Of a DNA stretch of 64,000 bases, positions 1-12,089 are shown one piece after another (position 1 is the stretch's first letter; each line of letters begins with the position of its first letter). The stretch covers positions 3,668,461-3,732,460 of the forward strand of contig CM058238.1 of NCBI GenBank assembly GCA_030180135.1. Reading direction: 5' to 3'. The translations under genes and the position numbers were made by a program. Below the pieces are notes generated by a model that saw only the letters and a list, made by a program, of their open reading frames with translations, was not told the origin of the DNA and did no database searches. This DNA comes from Orychophragmus violaceus. Its lineage: Eukaryota; Streptophyta; Magnoliopsida; Brassicales; Brassicaceae.

Positions 1-100
1 TTGAATTCTCCACCTCTCCTAACCTATCGTTGGATTCAAGTTAGAAAAAAAATGTATGGGACTTAACTTGAGTTGCAAGTTAGGGTTTTGAAAAGATTAC

Positions 101-1005
101 CTGAGGTACAAGTTAGCTAACCGATGGTGAGCTCTATGGTAATGAGGCTCCATTCTGATTGCTTCTCTACACTCAAATACTGCTTCAAGGATTCTCCCCA
201 ACGCCGTTAACGCAGCGCTTTTGTTGCTACGATAGGCAGCCTTTTTTGGATCGATGGCTATCGCAGCATCATACAACGATAACGCCTCAACGAAGTTTCC
301 ATTCTTGTAATCTTCATTCCCCATTATCTTTAACGTTTCGGGATCCATTCGTGTGGATATTGCCCTACACAAAGATCCTGAAGACTGATCTTGGTTATTT
401 GAAACCGATATTGGTGCAACTGATGTTTGTCTTTCCTCTCCCATCGTCTTCCTCACCCCATATCCTCCACCAGTATTATTACCGTATCCATTGTTTTGAA
501 CATTGGTTTGTTTACCAACCGCTGTTGTCCCGGGCTGCTTCAAGTTCCCAAGATTGCCAAGAACCTTACCTTTTGTTTTCTGATTTTCCATGATCATATT
601 CTCTAGCTCACCTGATAAACCGATAGATTCCCTTGGCACCTTCCTTGCTTGTTGTTGGACCGGCCCTGGATAATTACTCTGTTGGTAATTCCCATTATTG
701 GCTAACTGATGGTTATTAGGGTATTGATTTGGTGAGGGTTTTGAAATAGGTCTTTGTATTTGGTTCTGGATCTGGATTGGCTCAGGTGAAACTTTATGAT
801 CTTGAAGCTTTTTAGGGTTTAATTCGGTACCTGGAGATTTGGTGAATTGAATATTAGATGTGCAAGGTGTGGAGGCGTTGCTGCTACTCGTGCTTTTGTT
901 GATACCATTGTCCGCAGTAGATTTCTTGGACCACAAGCTACGTCTACCAAACATACGACCTAACAACCCACCACGCGACCTTTTCTCAGCCGGATTTTCT
1001 GCCAT
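101..1005 (-). CDS. TTL-like tetratricopeptide-repeat protein, first exon (partial)
   Basis: This is the N-terminal exon of a plant TPR protein of the TTL (tetratricopeptide thioredoxin-like) class; by position it is the ortholog of At5g10090. I start at the ATG ending at 1005 (MAENPAEKRSRGG) rather than the longer frame to 1047, because the basic GLLGRMFGRRSLWSKK motif close to the start is typical of the family. About 210 residues of low-complexity Ser/Asn/Gln sequence follow, then TPR helices from about residue 220 (MGNEDYKNGNFVEALSLYDAA; AYRSNKSAALTALGR). The exon ends at 101 in a consensus donor (CTCAG|GTAATC), so the remaining TPRs and any C-terminal thioredoxin-like domain lie outside the window. 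TTL proteins act in osmotic-stress and brassinosteroid responses; the role of this member is not shown by the sequence. Confidence 0.88.
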
Positions 1006-1149
1006 TCTTCGGCTTCTAGATAGAACCAAAACCCCGTCGAGGAACAATCAATTAAACCCCTGGAAAGGGTTAATATATGAAGATAGAAATACAACAAAAC
1101 AGAGCTCAACGTTTGGTATTTGTAGATCAGAACACAAATGTTAGGAAGA

Positions 1150-1830
1150 GAGAGGAGATGAAGGAAGCTTGTTTTGTTGCATGCCCTCTTCTTGAATCAA
1201 TAATGTTGCACACAATGGCATAATGATCAGACTAGGTTAAAATTAACAAGAAAATCGAGGGAAATTTGTCAATAGACTTGGTTCATGTGTCTGTTCTCTT
1301 GTGTCAATTCTTGATCTTTTTTTGGTTCGTCGTTTGTCTTGTTTTTTTCTATGGCTACCGTTTGTTCATATGGTCTTCTAATAGAAACGGAAAATGAACC
1401 TTAGGTTTGGTTAGTCAATATTTAGAAAATGAGAGACTTGTCCAATGAAAACAAATGTCCAAGTTTACATCGATACAATTCTATTTTTGGTGGTCTAGTT
1501 TATGGGGTTCACGTTGGTTTTTTTATACATCTTCCATGTAAGTTAAGGTGTTTACAACAACGTATGTAGATTTCCCATAAACTCTAAAATAATGTGGACT
1601 CACCCAATCCAAAATCTAAGGAGGCTAGTTCCTACATATCTTTGTTGAAAGAACTATTTTCAAATTTGTAAGTGAATAGTGATATCAAGCCCTAGATTAT
1701 AGTACTAAGATGATAAACTACAATAATATAAGACGCACCAACTCATTCACAAACTAGTATACTCTGTGTCTCTTTCCTTTTTTCTTTGATGTTAAAACTT
1801 CCAAAACTTTTTACATTTCTTTTTATTAAG
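1150..1830. other. Intergenic, nothing recognised
   Basis: Presumed upstream region of the TPR gene. It is AT-rich and I see no coding potential, repeat or clear element in it. Confidence 0.5.
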
Positions 1831-2215
1831 ACATAATGTCCCACATCGGTAGTTGGAAGAATCTCACTTAATATATAAATAATATAGGTCATTCTATTTA
1901 TCACCAATTTGGAAATGGCTTGTCGATGGATGGACCAATTTTTGGTCTGATCGGGTTGGATTGCATGGATCGGGCTATAATATCATATTAAGTTCTATGG
2001 GCTTCCAACTTAAAACTAATTGTTAATAAGTGAAGTGACATATATTACTTATATTATGACATAATGTCCCACATCGGTACACTTAATATATAAGAAATAT
2101 GGATCACTCCACTTTTCACCAATTGGTTGCCCACGAGGAAAAATATTGATGAAAGTAAATCTCACATCTGTAGTTAAAAAAATAATTAACTAATATATAT
2201 AAGGTAAAGATCTAT
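1831..2215. repeat. Direct repeats with CCCACATCGGTA core
   Basis: GACATAATGTCCCACATCGG occurs at about 1831 and again at about 2058. Each is followed by CACTTAATATATAA and CACCAATT motifs, and a more diverged third copy (CTCACATCTGTAG) lies near 2160. TGTCCCACATCGG is a common start of plant LTRs, so these may be LTR remnants, but I could not delimit termini or target duplications. Confidence 0.45.
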
Positions 2216-2239
2216 CCACGAATTACTAATTAGTTTTGA

Positions 2240-4890
2240 GTTGAAAGGCATAATAAACCCGAATTTAACACTTTTCTTCCATGTGCTTGAGAGCCTTTTT
2301 TGTCTAGCTCTTATTCTTGTTTATGGATGTGGTTGGAAGTGCTAGACATGAACACCACTAAAAAAAAATAAACCAGATCAAATATCATAAACTAGTACAC
2401 GTATTGGATACAAAAACTCTAAACTAATTATAAAATAATCTTAGCAATAAACAACTCTTAAAACGAGTGGTTAATTAGCAAAGTACGTTAACCCTTAAGC
2501 AACCAACAGAAAAACCCCTAATATTAAACCCCTAATTATGGTTCGATCACTGATTAGTGGAAAAGCAGAACTTGTGGGCTTCGTGTACACACGTAGAATT
2601 AGCTAACATGTATTCGTAAAATTTCCCCCTTTACTTTATTACTAAACTAATTCATGTTCGTATTCCCTTTTGGGTCCAAGAGAAATAGAATCTGCCGACT
2701 TGCATGAGGTTTATCCGTTTATGTTTCAATAGGGTCGACACGCACTGAAGTAGACCACACGTGCGGGGTTTGGCTCGAAGCACGACAATATTTAGTCGAG
2801 TCATATCATATCACATATAGTTTCAGCCTTTCAGGTAGTGAGGGACACGTGTAAGAGTTCCTCTTGATCTCTTAGGCTCCTCTCCGGTCCATTGGCTGGC
2901 TAAGTAGTCTGATACTCTACGGGTTCCACACATAGACAGCTTTTTCAATATAGCTATCATCATCCGGTAGACACGGTATTCAGGCTTTACCATGATGTAC
3001 AAATGAAGAACGAACTTATAAATTATACAGTAGTGTTTCATCTTCAGAAAAGATTTTCAGATTAACTGACCGTTTTATTCGTGACATAATCCTTTCAGAA
3101 AAAGAAAAGAATAAATTATCAATGTTGCAAACTTGCAATATTGGCTCGCCAATTGCTAAAAACAAATGTTGTGTGTTTTTCTCTCTCTAAATGGTAAATA
3201 TTATTAAAAACAATGAAGGTTTCAGAACTACAATATGAACAACAAACGGCAACATTTAAAATATTGGTTTCATGGCAAAAAACTTTTAAGAACACAAAAG
3301 CAAGTATCGATCAGTTTTTTGTTATTTTTGCTCGGAAACATACTAGACAAAATAGTAATAAACTACTAGAGATCATGAAGCCAGCACATTTGAGAACGTA
3401 CTCAGATTGAAACGATTCTGAGAAAAACAGAACACGCATAGAGAGATTTAGAAAGTTGTTTCATCCGGCAACTTAGGACAAGAACCATTCTTCAATGATA
3501 GCAGGGAGACTTGATCACCGATTGTCTTCCACGTCATTGGATCGACACTCACTAATACACATAGATTCGATTCAAGTCTAGGATTACACTAATTTACGGA
3601 ACTTAATAGCGGTTGTTCGATTTATCAAATACATTCCTCATAGTTAACTAAAAAAAAGACCACACATCACCACTCTAAAACTTTACTATCTCGTCCTACA
3701 CCCTAAAAAACTTTAGTGTTACTATTATTATCATTAGTTAATGGGAAGGTTAACAAACATGTGAACACAATGCTAATATTATTGCTGTTGTAAACTGGGT
3801 AATAGGGTTATATATACATATATGCTGTTATTGCTGTTGTAAACGCTAGTAATGCGTAGTATACTATTATTGCTGTTATAAATTTATAATCCCACGCGAT
3901 CCACGAAAAAAAGTCTACAGGCTAACAAACATGTGAACACAGAGTTATTATTTGTTTAAAAATTAATGATTGGAGAAATTAACTAATCTGACTTTTAGGT
4001 GTGTAGCAACCTGTAATGTGACTTGACAAATATATTTAGCGAACTTAATAACATGTATAAAACATTTTTGATTTTTTAATTAAAAGGTCATAGAGTATTA
4101 ACTTCATAGGATGTTTGGTGGTGCCACAATGTCAAGTCTATTAATTCAAAAATTTCCAGTTTTTCTTTCCTTTTTTTGTTTGTTTCCAACTCAAATATTT
4201 TGAAGCTTGAAAAATGCATGATATGCATCTATAACATCTAAATGCAAAGGAGTATACGAATCTCATTTTCTGAAAAGGTTACCTTTTAAAGACATTCTAG
4301 AAAGCAAGAAACTATTTTTTAATTACAGACTTGATAAAATAGGATTAATTCAAACTAAAATAAGCGTAGCATATATATATTAAATTTTCCTTTTGATCTA
4401 ATACCAATATTAAATGTATTTTTTATGTAACTGTGTCCTGATACATTTGTGAAATGGTATAATATAAACCGGTATTCTTATCTTCTTTTTAACTCTCTTT
4501 TGGTTGAAGGCATCGGTTTAGCTTTGGTCAATATGTATATAAACCGCATCAGTTGTGTTTTTCTAAATAATAAGAATGTGATTTACATCTCATTTAGTGA
4601 AATAATTCCTAACAATAAATGTATATCACATATATTTTGTAAATTGAAACTAATATATTCTAAAATATGTAAAAGCAATATGATATATAGGTTTACTGAA
4701 AATATAAAGTAAATTGATGCGTGTTTGAGAACCAAAAAAAAAAATCTCTAATACATATGAAAGAAGAAACCGCGAAAGAATGTTATTTTTCAAAGTCAAA
4801 GATTTCTGTGGGATGAAAATGAAATCATACACTATTTACTATTAGATGTTTTTAAAATTTTAACACACGTTTTAGTTAAAGTGAATCCCT
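2240..4890. other. Intergenic, no gene recognised
   Basis: AT-rich spacer between the TPR and TPP genes. The frames of 60-90 codons here show no family motif and were not called. GCTGTTATTGCTGTTGTAAA-like short repeats occur around 3780-3880. Nothing else is clear. Confidence 0.5.
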
Positions 4891-4899
4891 AAAAAATAA

Positions 4900-5095
4900 A
4901 ACCAGTCAAAGCTCTTGTGGTCAAGTGGTTGGGACGGGCCTTGGACGCTAACACGTTCCGGGTTCGATCTTCCTTCCATACGAAACTAAGTCACATTTGT
5001 TTAAGGACACCCACATGGATATGGGTCTTGCTTTAAGGGACGAGCCCATTTGATTAATCTGAACCTTTCCATAGGCTCAAGATACCCAAACATAT
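4900..5095 (+). mobile_element. Probable tRNA-derived SINE
   Basis: Contains a Pol III-like A box (GTGGTCAAGTGGTTGGGA) and B box (GGGTTCGATC) about 45 bp apart, followed by ACGAAACTAAGTCACA. The last motif recurs in the SINE-like element near 8150. The 3' part (GGTCTTGCTTTAAGGGACGA) is matched by a diverged relic at 11223-11285. The exact termini and target duplication were not resolved. It lies about 240 bp upstream of the TPP start. Confidence 0.55.
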
Positions 5096-5333
5096 TACAA
5101 AAAGTGAGCCCATGAAAATAATTAGGCACAGTAGGTCCCACTACGTCTCGGGTTTTGTAGGTCCCACTTGTTTGCCTTTGTTCTCCTACATAAACCAATT
5201 CGCAGGAGTGGAAATAAACACACAAGTCTTCTTCATCATCCACTTCATCTCTGTTCATCTTTTTTCTCCCTTAAATCTCAATTTTATCTCTGATTCAAAT
5301 ATTAATTTCACCTTGAATCCTTAATTTTCTAAA

Positions 5334-7745
5334 ATGGGTAAGCATTGGTTGTTTTATTAGATTTCATCTCGACATAAGATCTCTCATTCTCTCTTTGAAT
5401 AACCAATCCTTATACTCTGTTTTCCTCAGTGAGCTTTGTCGTGGAAACCCCACAGAGAATGTCAGCGAGTCAAAACGGTGTCGTATCAGACACCACAAGG
5501 TTAAGTATCATCCCCAACAACTCTTTTTCTGGCCAGACATCATCCCCAACGGCTCCTCCTGGTTTCATCTCAATTTCCAAGAAAAAGATTCTCAAGAACC
5601 TCGAGGTCATCAATGGTGGCCAAAGAATCAACGCTTGGGTCGACTCAATGCGAGCTTCTTCTCCTAATCACAAATCACTCCCTTCCTCTATCTCCTCAGA
5701 GCAACAACTCAGCTCATGGATCGTAAGTATAGTCTAACTCTCTTTCACAACTCTTGATGAATCTTTCTTCTTACAACTTGTTCTTGTATTTCCAACAGAT
5801 GCAGCATCCTTCAGCATTAGAAATGTTCGAGAAGATCACAGAAGCTTCAAGAGGGAAACAAATCGTAATGTTTCTTGATTATGACGGTACTCTCTCTCCC
5901 ATCGTTGATGATCCAGACAGAGCTTTCATGTCAAGCAAGGTTTCGTCTTAAACTCACATTTTATCTTTTGACCTAATCATTTTAGTCTCTATGATTAATC
6001 ACGTTTTGAATGATGTTCACAGATGAGAAGAACAGTGAAAAAACTAGCTAAATGTTTCCCCACTGCAATAGTTACTGGTAGATGCATAGACAAGGTATTT
6101 TATTATATTTTTCTTGGCATTTTTCCCCCATATTTGTTGACCGTTACTTTTAATTTATATATTATACAGTTAATTAATTTTAATAATGTTGTTTTTTTCA
6201 AAGGTGTATAACTTTGTGAAGTTGGCTGAGCTGTATTATGCTGGAAGCCATGGCATGGACATAAAAGGCCCAGCAAAAGGCTTCTCAAGACACAAGAGGG
6301 TAATCTCAAATAACATAATTAATTGATAAAAAACAAAATATTAATGTATATTTATTTGTTTTATAAGCTTATTTAATTACTCTTATATTTTAGGTTAAAC
6401 AGTCTCTGTTGTACCAACCAGCCAGTGACTATCTTCCAATGATCGATGAAGTAAGACATATTATGTTAGCTTTAATAAATAAATAACTATATATTATACA
6501 ACTTAACATTGATGTATGTATAATTTGGATTATAAAGGTCTGTAGACAACTCTTGGAGAAAACCAAATCAACTCCTGGAGTCAAAATAGAAAACCACAAG
6601 TTTTGTGCTTCTGTGCACTTTCGTTGCGTGGATGAGAAGGTATAATCGAAATCACACTAATTAAGAGAATAATTTTATTGAAATAATAAGGATCACTAAC
6701 TAACATTAGAAATGGAAAACGTAATAAACCAGAAATGGAGTGAACTGGTTCTACAGGTTCGGTCGGTATTAAAGAAATACCCTACGCTCAAACTGACCTA
6801 TGGTCGGAAGGTAGGACATCACATTCTTTCATTGGTTAATTAGATACTTTTAAATCTGTTTTCAATATTGTTTTGTTTTTTTTATAACAGTGAAGAGTGT
6901 AAATGATTTTAATTTTGTTTTGAATATAATCATCAGGTTTTCGAAATCCGTCCTATGATTGAATGGAATAAAGGAAAAGCTCTTGAGTTCTTGTTAGAGT
7001 CACTTGGTGAGTGCTCAGTAGCTCTCTCTTTTTCTTTAAACAAATATTTTTTTATCAGCTCTTATATTTAAAATAAAGCAAGCAATTTGTTTGTCCTGTC
7101 TTTTTTTTTTTTTGTCAAAAAGAATAATTAATTTGTTTGTCCTGTCCTGTCTTTTTATTTTAAAGCACCTTTTCTCCACTAATAATTTTCCATCATCAGT
7201 ATGCTTCTCAATTCACCTTTAGAGAATGGGATACTACCAAATTATAGACTAAATTAATTATGAACCTTTGGATGCGACAGGGTTTGGGAACTCTAACAAC
7301 GTATTCCCGGTTTACATCGGCGATGACCGATCAGATGAAGATGCATTTAAGGTAGACGACGAATTCTTATCTTGAATTAGTTAATATTTCATGCATAAAA
7401 TATACAAATATCCATATAATTAAGTTAAGACGCTTATTATATTTGTTGATTAAAATTGGTGCCATGTAATTTAGATGCTACGAGACAGAGGCGAAGGCTT
7501 TGGCATTCTTGTCTCAAAATTTCCTAAGGATACGAATGCTTCGCATTCTTTGCAAGATCCATCAGAGGCAAGTCCACATTACATATTTATAATATGTATA
7601 TGTGTATCCATTTACAACCATAGTCATCGACTTGTACGTATTTCGAAATTCTCACGTACTAACTCTCTTTAAAACGAAATCAATATAGGTGATGAGCTTC
7701 TTGCGACGATTGGTGGAATGGAAACAAATGCAGCCAAGAATGTGA
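5334..7745 (+). CDS. TPPI: Trehalose-6-phosphate phosphatase
   Basis: Dephosphorylates trehalose-6-phosphate to trehalose, controlling the T6P sugar signal. Core exons are 5459-5722, 5799-5939, 6023-6094, 6204-6299, 6394-6450, 6538-6639, 6733-6810, 6937-7006, 7281-7351, 7475-7567 and 7689-7745, giving 366 residues from MSASQNG. The HAD motif FLDYDGTLSPIV (about residue 117) and the metal-binding motif GDDRSDEDAF near the C-terminus are intact, followed by the usual LVEWKQMQPRM ending. A spliced leader (donor at 5338, acceptor before 5430) joins an upstream ATG at 5334 in frame, adding eleven residues (MVSFVVETPQR), so two starts are possible. The tenth intron uses a GC donor (GAG|GCAAGT). Position and sequence match At5g10100 (TPPI). 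All junctions keep frame, so the gene looks functional. Confidence 0.95.
7084..7146 (-). mobile_element. Tail-only retroposon micro-insertion in a TPP intron
   Basis: A 17-bp duplication, AATTTGTTTGTCCTGTC (7084-7100 and 7130-7146), flanks a 29-bp insert made of a poly(T) run followed by GTCAAAAAGAATAATT. Read on the minus strand this is a short 3' end plus poly(A) tail, the product expected of extreme 5' truncation during retrotransposition. Confidence 0.6.
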
Positions 7746-8084
7746 AGGGGATATATCATAAATGAGCTAGTGACAATGTTCAAAATATTTAATGCCAACC
7801 AATATGTATATGCCTCACCTTTCTTGGAACGTTGTAGAGGATAGGGCAGTGTCGTCTTAATATGCCCCCTTAGGTTAATGTTCTTGTTCATTGCATTTTG
7901 TTTTTGTAAGGACAAAAAATTGTTTCCAAATAGTTCTACTAAGTTGTAATAGTTGTCTTCCTAAATGTAATATATGCAGACGCATGTTAATTAAGAAAGT
8001 ATTCGTATTTGTTGTCTCCTAGTTTTTCTTAGTTAGTACTTCAATGGGTCTTAAACTGGGATTTTTTTTTTTGTATCCAACACA

Positions 8085-8170
8085 AACGTGGTCTAGTGGT
8101 AGGTGAGACCGGGGAATACATTGGCAGCGCTTCTCCCAGGTTCGAATTTTCTTAGAAACTAAATCACAAT
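8085..8170 (+). mobile_element. tRNA-derived SINE head
   Basis: Has an A-box-like stretch (GTGGTCTAGTGGTAGGTGA) and a B box (AGGTTCGAAT) about 55 bp apart, then AGAAACTAAATCACA as in the SINE at 4900. It is probably interrupted by the CACTA-type terminus that follows at 8174. Confidence 0.55.
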
Positions 8171-8173
8171 TAT

Positions 8174-8645
8174 GCCACTACAAGAAAAAGCCAATTTCAT
8201 GACAGTTGAAACGGTGAGGAAACCGTCAGGAATGGACATTCCTGATCGATTTCTGACCGCAATAGACCGTCAATTTGAAATGGTTAGAAATATTGAACCC
8301 GTCAACAAAATGGTCAGAAATTTTTGATGGCAACAACCCTCAGTAAGCCGTGGGTAATTACTAACCGTTCTTTGATCACCGTTCCCGACGAATTACCGAC
8401 CACTTATATTGACGAATTCTCGATCAGTTTTCGACGACATATCCCGACGAACTCTCGATCACTTTCCGACGACATATCCCGACAAACTCCCGACCATTAT
8501 CTGACGATATATGACGACGATTTTGCGACCGATTACCGACGGATCATATTTAAAATTAATGATCACTTACTGACGGGCTATATTTAAAATTTTTGACCGA
8601 ATACTGACGGGATATATTCAAAATTCCTGACCGAATATTAACGGA
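8174..8645 (+). mobile_element. CACTA (En/Spm) terminal fragment
   Basis: Begins CCACTACAAGAAAAAGCC, the characteristic Brassicaceae CACTA terminus (CACTACAAGAAAA). About 400 bp of subterminal motif repeats built on CCGACGA, TTCCGACGA and GACCGAATACTGACGG follow. I find no inverted right terminus in the window and no transposase frame, so this is a one-ended fragment or a strongly deleted element. Confidence 0.65.
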
Positions 8646-8649
8646 TACC

Positions 8650-10340
8650 AATAATTTTAATTTTTATTTATTTATTTACTATTTATTATTCAATATAAAT
8701 CATATCAAATGTATAAATTAATATTTTGAATTAAAATAAGAAAATAAAACTAAAATTGATATTAAAATTTTATAATAATATAGAAAGCATTCAATACTAA
8801 AAGATAATTTCTACAACAAAAGATCAATACACAATCCATTTTTTAAAACTCATATACTAAACATTCAATACTAAAAGATACATTGGCAAAGCATCATTTA
8901 TGGGTATTTATATAGTTCCCCATGACTACGAGATTAGTCGGATCTCATGGTCCGTTAATCCGAGAACCAGTTAGAGTAGCGAACTTGATGACCTAGCTCG
9001 CAGTTCAAGGTATCTGTTGAATTGGATCATCTGGTTATAAAAAAAAAAATCCTTTCAAAGTATATATAAATAATTGAAAAATATGACATTAGTTTGGATA
9101 CGGTGACAAAGTAAAAACAAAAAGGTTAATTTAATGTGATGAAATTGGAAGATTTTGATGTATCCACATTTGTCTCACTATGCGTACTTGTCTACTGACA
9201 CCTTGACACATAACCTCGTGGGGGTCCGGGTGAAACTAAATGATCACTTCAAATCTGTCTGGTACTTTTCACGAGTCTAGACAATGAACCTAACCGAATT
9301 AATCCGGATCAAACCAAGAATTGTCTCTTGTATTCTTGCTCGTTTGTAGCAAAGACAAACTCTGGAAACTTGGAAATCTTGTTTTGTTTCTATTACTGTT
9401 TTGGGTTTAAAGTCTTGTTCCTCTTCGTGCGTGTCCTTTGGCCCTGATTACGAACGCTCTATATACAGTAGTATTTATTTTCTGGTAGGAGACAAATTTA
9501 TTATATTGTTTTGTAGCAGATTTTGTAGTTGGTTCAAATCATATTCAAGATATCTTATACGATAATGTTTAACTCTTTTTAATAATTATTTATGTGGGTT
9601 TTTAGGGATGAGATCTTCTCTACTGGACTGTATTTCTTTTAGGTCAGATGAGAACAAAAAATTTGTGACAAATGAGTCCTCTCCACGAACGTATCGTTGC
9701 ATCTGATGACTCTGGTCTGACATGATTTAGCTAGTCCACTTCCAACTGGCCGGACTAACCAAGATTGGATATTTAACCATTTTGTACATGTTATAGAAGT
9801 TTAGGTTACACTCTTAATTAAACTTTTTTTTTGAACATCACACTCTTAATTAAACTATACAATAATATATAGTACGTAGTGGCTGGTTACCTCAGAATAT
9901 AAATATTTGTCTTAGAATTTTTCAGTTCTACTTCTATAAATTAGATGAATATTGATCTGTAGTGTTACTGTATATAGATTTTCCAACTAAATCACACACA
10001 TATTATGTGTATATGCATATGGATATATATGTAGATGTACAAGTGGCAATAGCATCATCAGGATTCAGGTGCATGAATGTAGTCTCTGTGAAAGCTGAGA
10101 TGTGTATAGAGAGAGCCATGACTATACGTATAGTGTCATAGCAAATCAATAATAGTGAGTGCCCAAACCTTTTTGTCCATAGCTTTTGGGTGTATAATGC
10201 GACTAACTATCACAATAAGGCTGCATGTGTTTTCAAACCCTTTCAGATGTAGACATTTCACAAATTCACAATATTTATTTTCTAGAAATATATCCTCATT
10301 GTGCATGTCCTAGAAGAAAAACCAATGTAAATTCAATATT
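8650..10340. other. Intergenic; possible poly(A) retroposon remnant
   Basis: No coding region. At about 8920-9050 a less AT-rich stretch (ACTACGAGATTAGTCGGATC) ends in GGTTATAAAAAAAAAAA, resembling a short retroposon 3' end. The rest is AT-rich without clear structure, apart from the micro-insertion at 9808-9856. Confidence 0.4.
9808..9856 (-). mobile_element. Tail-only micro-insertion
   Basis: ACACTCTTAATTAAACT (17 bp) is perfectly duplicated at 9808-9824 and 9840-9856 around a 15-bp insert of eight T followed by GAACATC. On the minus strand this reads GATGTTC plus poly(A). Confidence 0.6.
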
Positions 10341-10353
10341 AACTCTAAAAACT

Positions 10354-10526
10354 TTGTACAAGAAACTAAGTGCCGTTAGCCCAATGATAAAAAGATACTA
10401 GTAACTTTTTGTCATATGAGTTCGATTCTCATTAATTACGGTATGGTTTACGCTATTAAACTTGTATTACCAACGGCTGATACCGGATTTAGGAGATTAA
10501 GACCGAATACCTGAACCCCTAAAAAA
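10354..10526 (+). mobile_element. tRNA-derived SINE with target duplication
   Basis: A 173-bp element with an A-box-like GTTAGCCCAATGAT and a B-box-like GAGTTCGATTCTC, ending in an A-rich tail. It is flanked by a 13-bp duplication, AACTCTAAAAACT (10341-10353) and AACTCTAGAAACT (10527-10539), with one mismatch. Confidence 0.6.
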
Positions 10527-11222
10527 AACTCTAGAAACTCATCAATTTTGTTATACTCATATATTTTAATCATACATGAATCATAGACCATAATAGTGAT
10601 ATGATCATAGGAAGGACTAAAAGGCCATCACCGTTTCATACATTTGTAACAATGAATTCAAAGAAATTTTGCTAAGCTTTTAAACTTTAACAAATAATAG
10701 ATATATTGTAATTTTCAACAGAATCATAATCAAACTTTAAAGTTCCGATTCTAACGTGGCAATGAGAAGAGTTAAGACTGGCCAAGTTGTAATCCACTTA
10801 CATCGAATCGATGTGTTAAAAAGTATATAGTATTAAAAACAAAGATGGAGACAAAATCTAAAAGGGCAAAAAAGAAGAAGAAAACCGAACACATGGGTTT
10901 GGGATGAAAACACAACAAGACAACAAGACATTTCCAAAGTGTCGTCAAATTGAACTCATTTGAACGTGGAAAGATGGATTCCACTCTTTGCTTTCGCTTC
11001 AATCGCTTTCATTGGATGATTCTTAACTCATTAGGCTAATATTAATTAGTTATTAGTTTTATAAAATTATTTGATTAAGCCTACAAGTCACAATTATTGG
11101 TGATCGGTGAGTCTCTTCACACCACAAATCTCATACTTAATGTATATTAATATATTACTAACCACGTTCAATGAGATACATCTTCTAGAGTTTTATATCT
11201 ACACAAAGGGATATATTACTAA

Positions 11223-11285
11223 CCAGGTGTCCGCATTTAGAACTGGTCCCTGCTTTAAGGGTCGAGCTTTCTATAAGCTTCTCTA
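11223..11285 (+). repeat. SINE 3' relic
   Basis: GGTCCCTGCTTTAAGGGTCGAGC resembles the 3' half of the SINE at 4900-5095 (GGTCTTGCTTTAAGGGACGAGC). No tRNA-like head is visible. Confidence 0.35.
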
Positions 11286-11456
11286 GACCATTTTATCATT
11301 AATATTTACTCCTTTTTAACTGTTTTTAAAATATCGTAAATTTAGAACTTTACACTCATAATCTTTCATAAATTTAATATTATTTTTTTAAATACTGATC
11401 TAACATTAACACGCTGTTCTAAAAAGAGTTTAAATCTGAAATACAAAAAAAATTAA

Positions 11457-11501
11457 CTAACTTTTGTACATTCTTTTTGTCAAAGCTAACTCATGTACAT
11501 T
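11457..11501 (-). mobile_element. Old tail-only micro-insertion
   Basis: CTAACTTTTGTACATT (11457-11472) and CTAACTCATGTACATT (11486-11501), two mismatches apart, flank the 13-bp insert CTTTTTGTCAAAG. Read in reverse the insert is CTTTGACAAAAAG. This is the same pattern as the other micro-insertions but more diverged. Confidence 0.4.
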
Positions 11502-11830
11502 GCAAATATATATTACCACCAATACTTGGATTGTCTTTTTTAGCTGCTTTGGAATGGTTTACTTACATATACAGTAAATGTAATATGCATATATCTCTAG
11601 ATGTTTATGAAATCTGAATATAATACTACTATTAAATAGGTAATGTCCTTTATATAATGCACACGTTGTTCAATGTACATGCAATACATGATTCGTAAGA
11701 TTTGATATGAAGCATCTTGGAGTTAAATTGTAGTTTTCACTTTTATATTGTACGTGGATTCTCTTGAAACATGTATAGATAGATATTTTTAGAAGAACTG
11801 ATATGTATCTTTAATGATATAATAGTATTA

Positions 11831-12087
11831 GACCACCCACATTGGCCGACTGTGGTGGGTTTCTTAATTGTATTTTTTTATTATTAATTTTTTTTTTAAG
11901 GTAAAAAAAAAACAAAAAAAAGTGACCAACCGGAGCTAGACACGTGGCGAGACCGAAGCAAGAGACGTCTCTTAAATAAGGGATTCTAGAGACAGTTTCT
12001 AAAAAAATGTGGGCCCCACATGGAACCCACATTATTTTAATATTTTTTTTGGCTAAGACTTACCCTGTCTGGCGGATGGACGTGGTC
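11831..12087. mobile_element. Harbinger-like MITE, copy 1
   Basis: A 257-bp element with related ends (GACCACCCACATTGG and, inverted, GACCACGTCCATCCG). It is flanked by the trinucleotide TTA (11828-11830, 12088-12090). Internal CTCTTAAATAAGGG and a CCCACATGG palindrome are shared with the other family members in this window. TTA/TAA duplications are characteristic of PIF/Harbinger elements. Confidence 0.65.
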
Positions 12088-12089
12088 TT

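Noticed and set aside
2823..3041. 72-codon minus-strand frame as a small peptide gene
   Set aside because: No family motif, no signal peptide and no supporting neighbour; likely chance.
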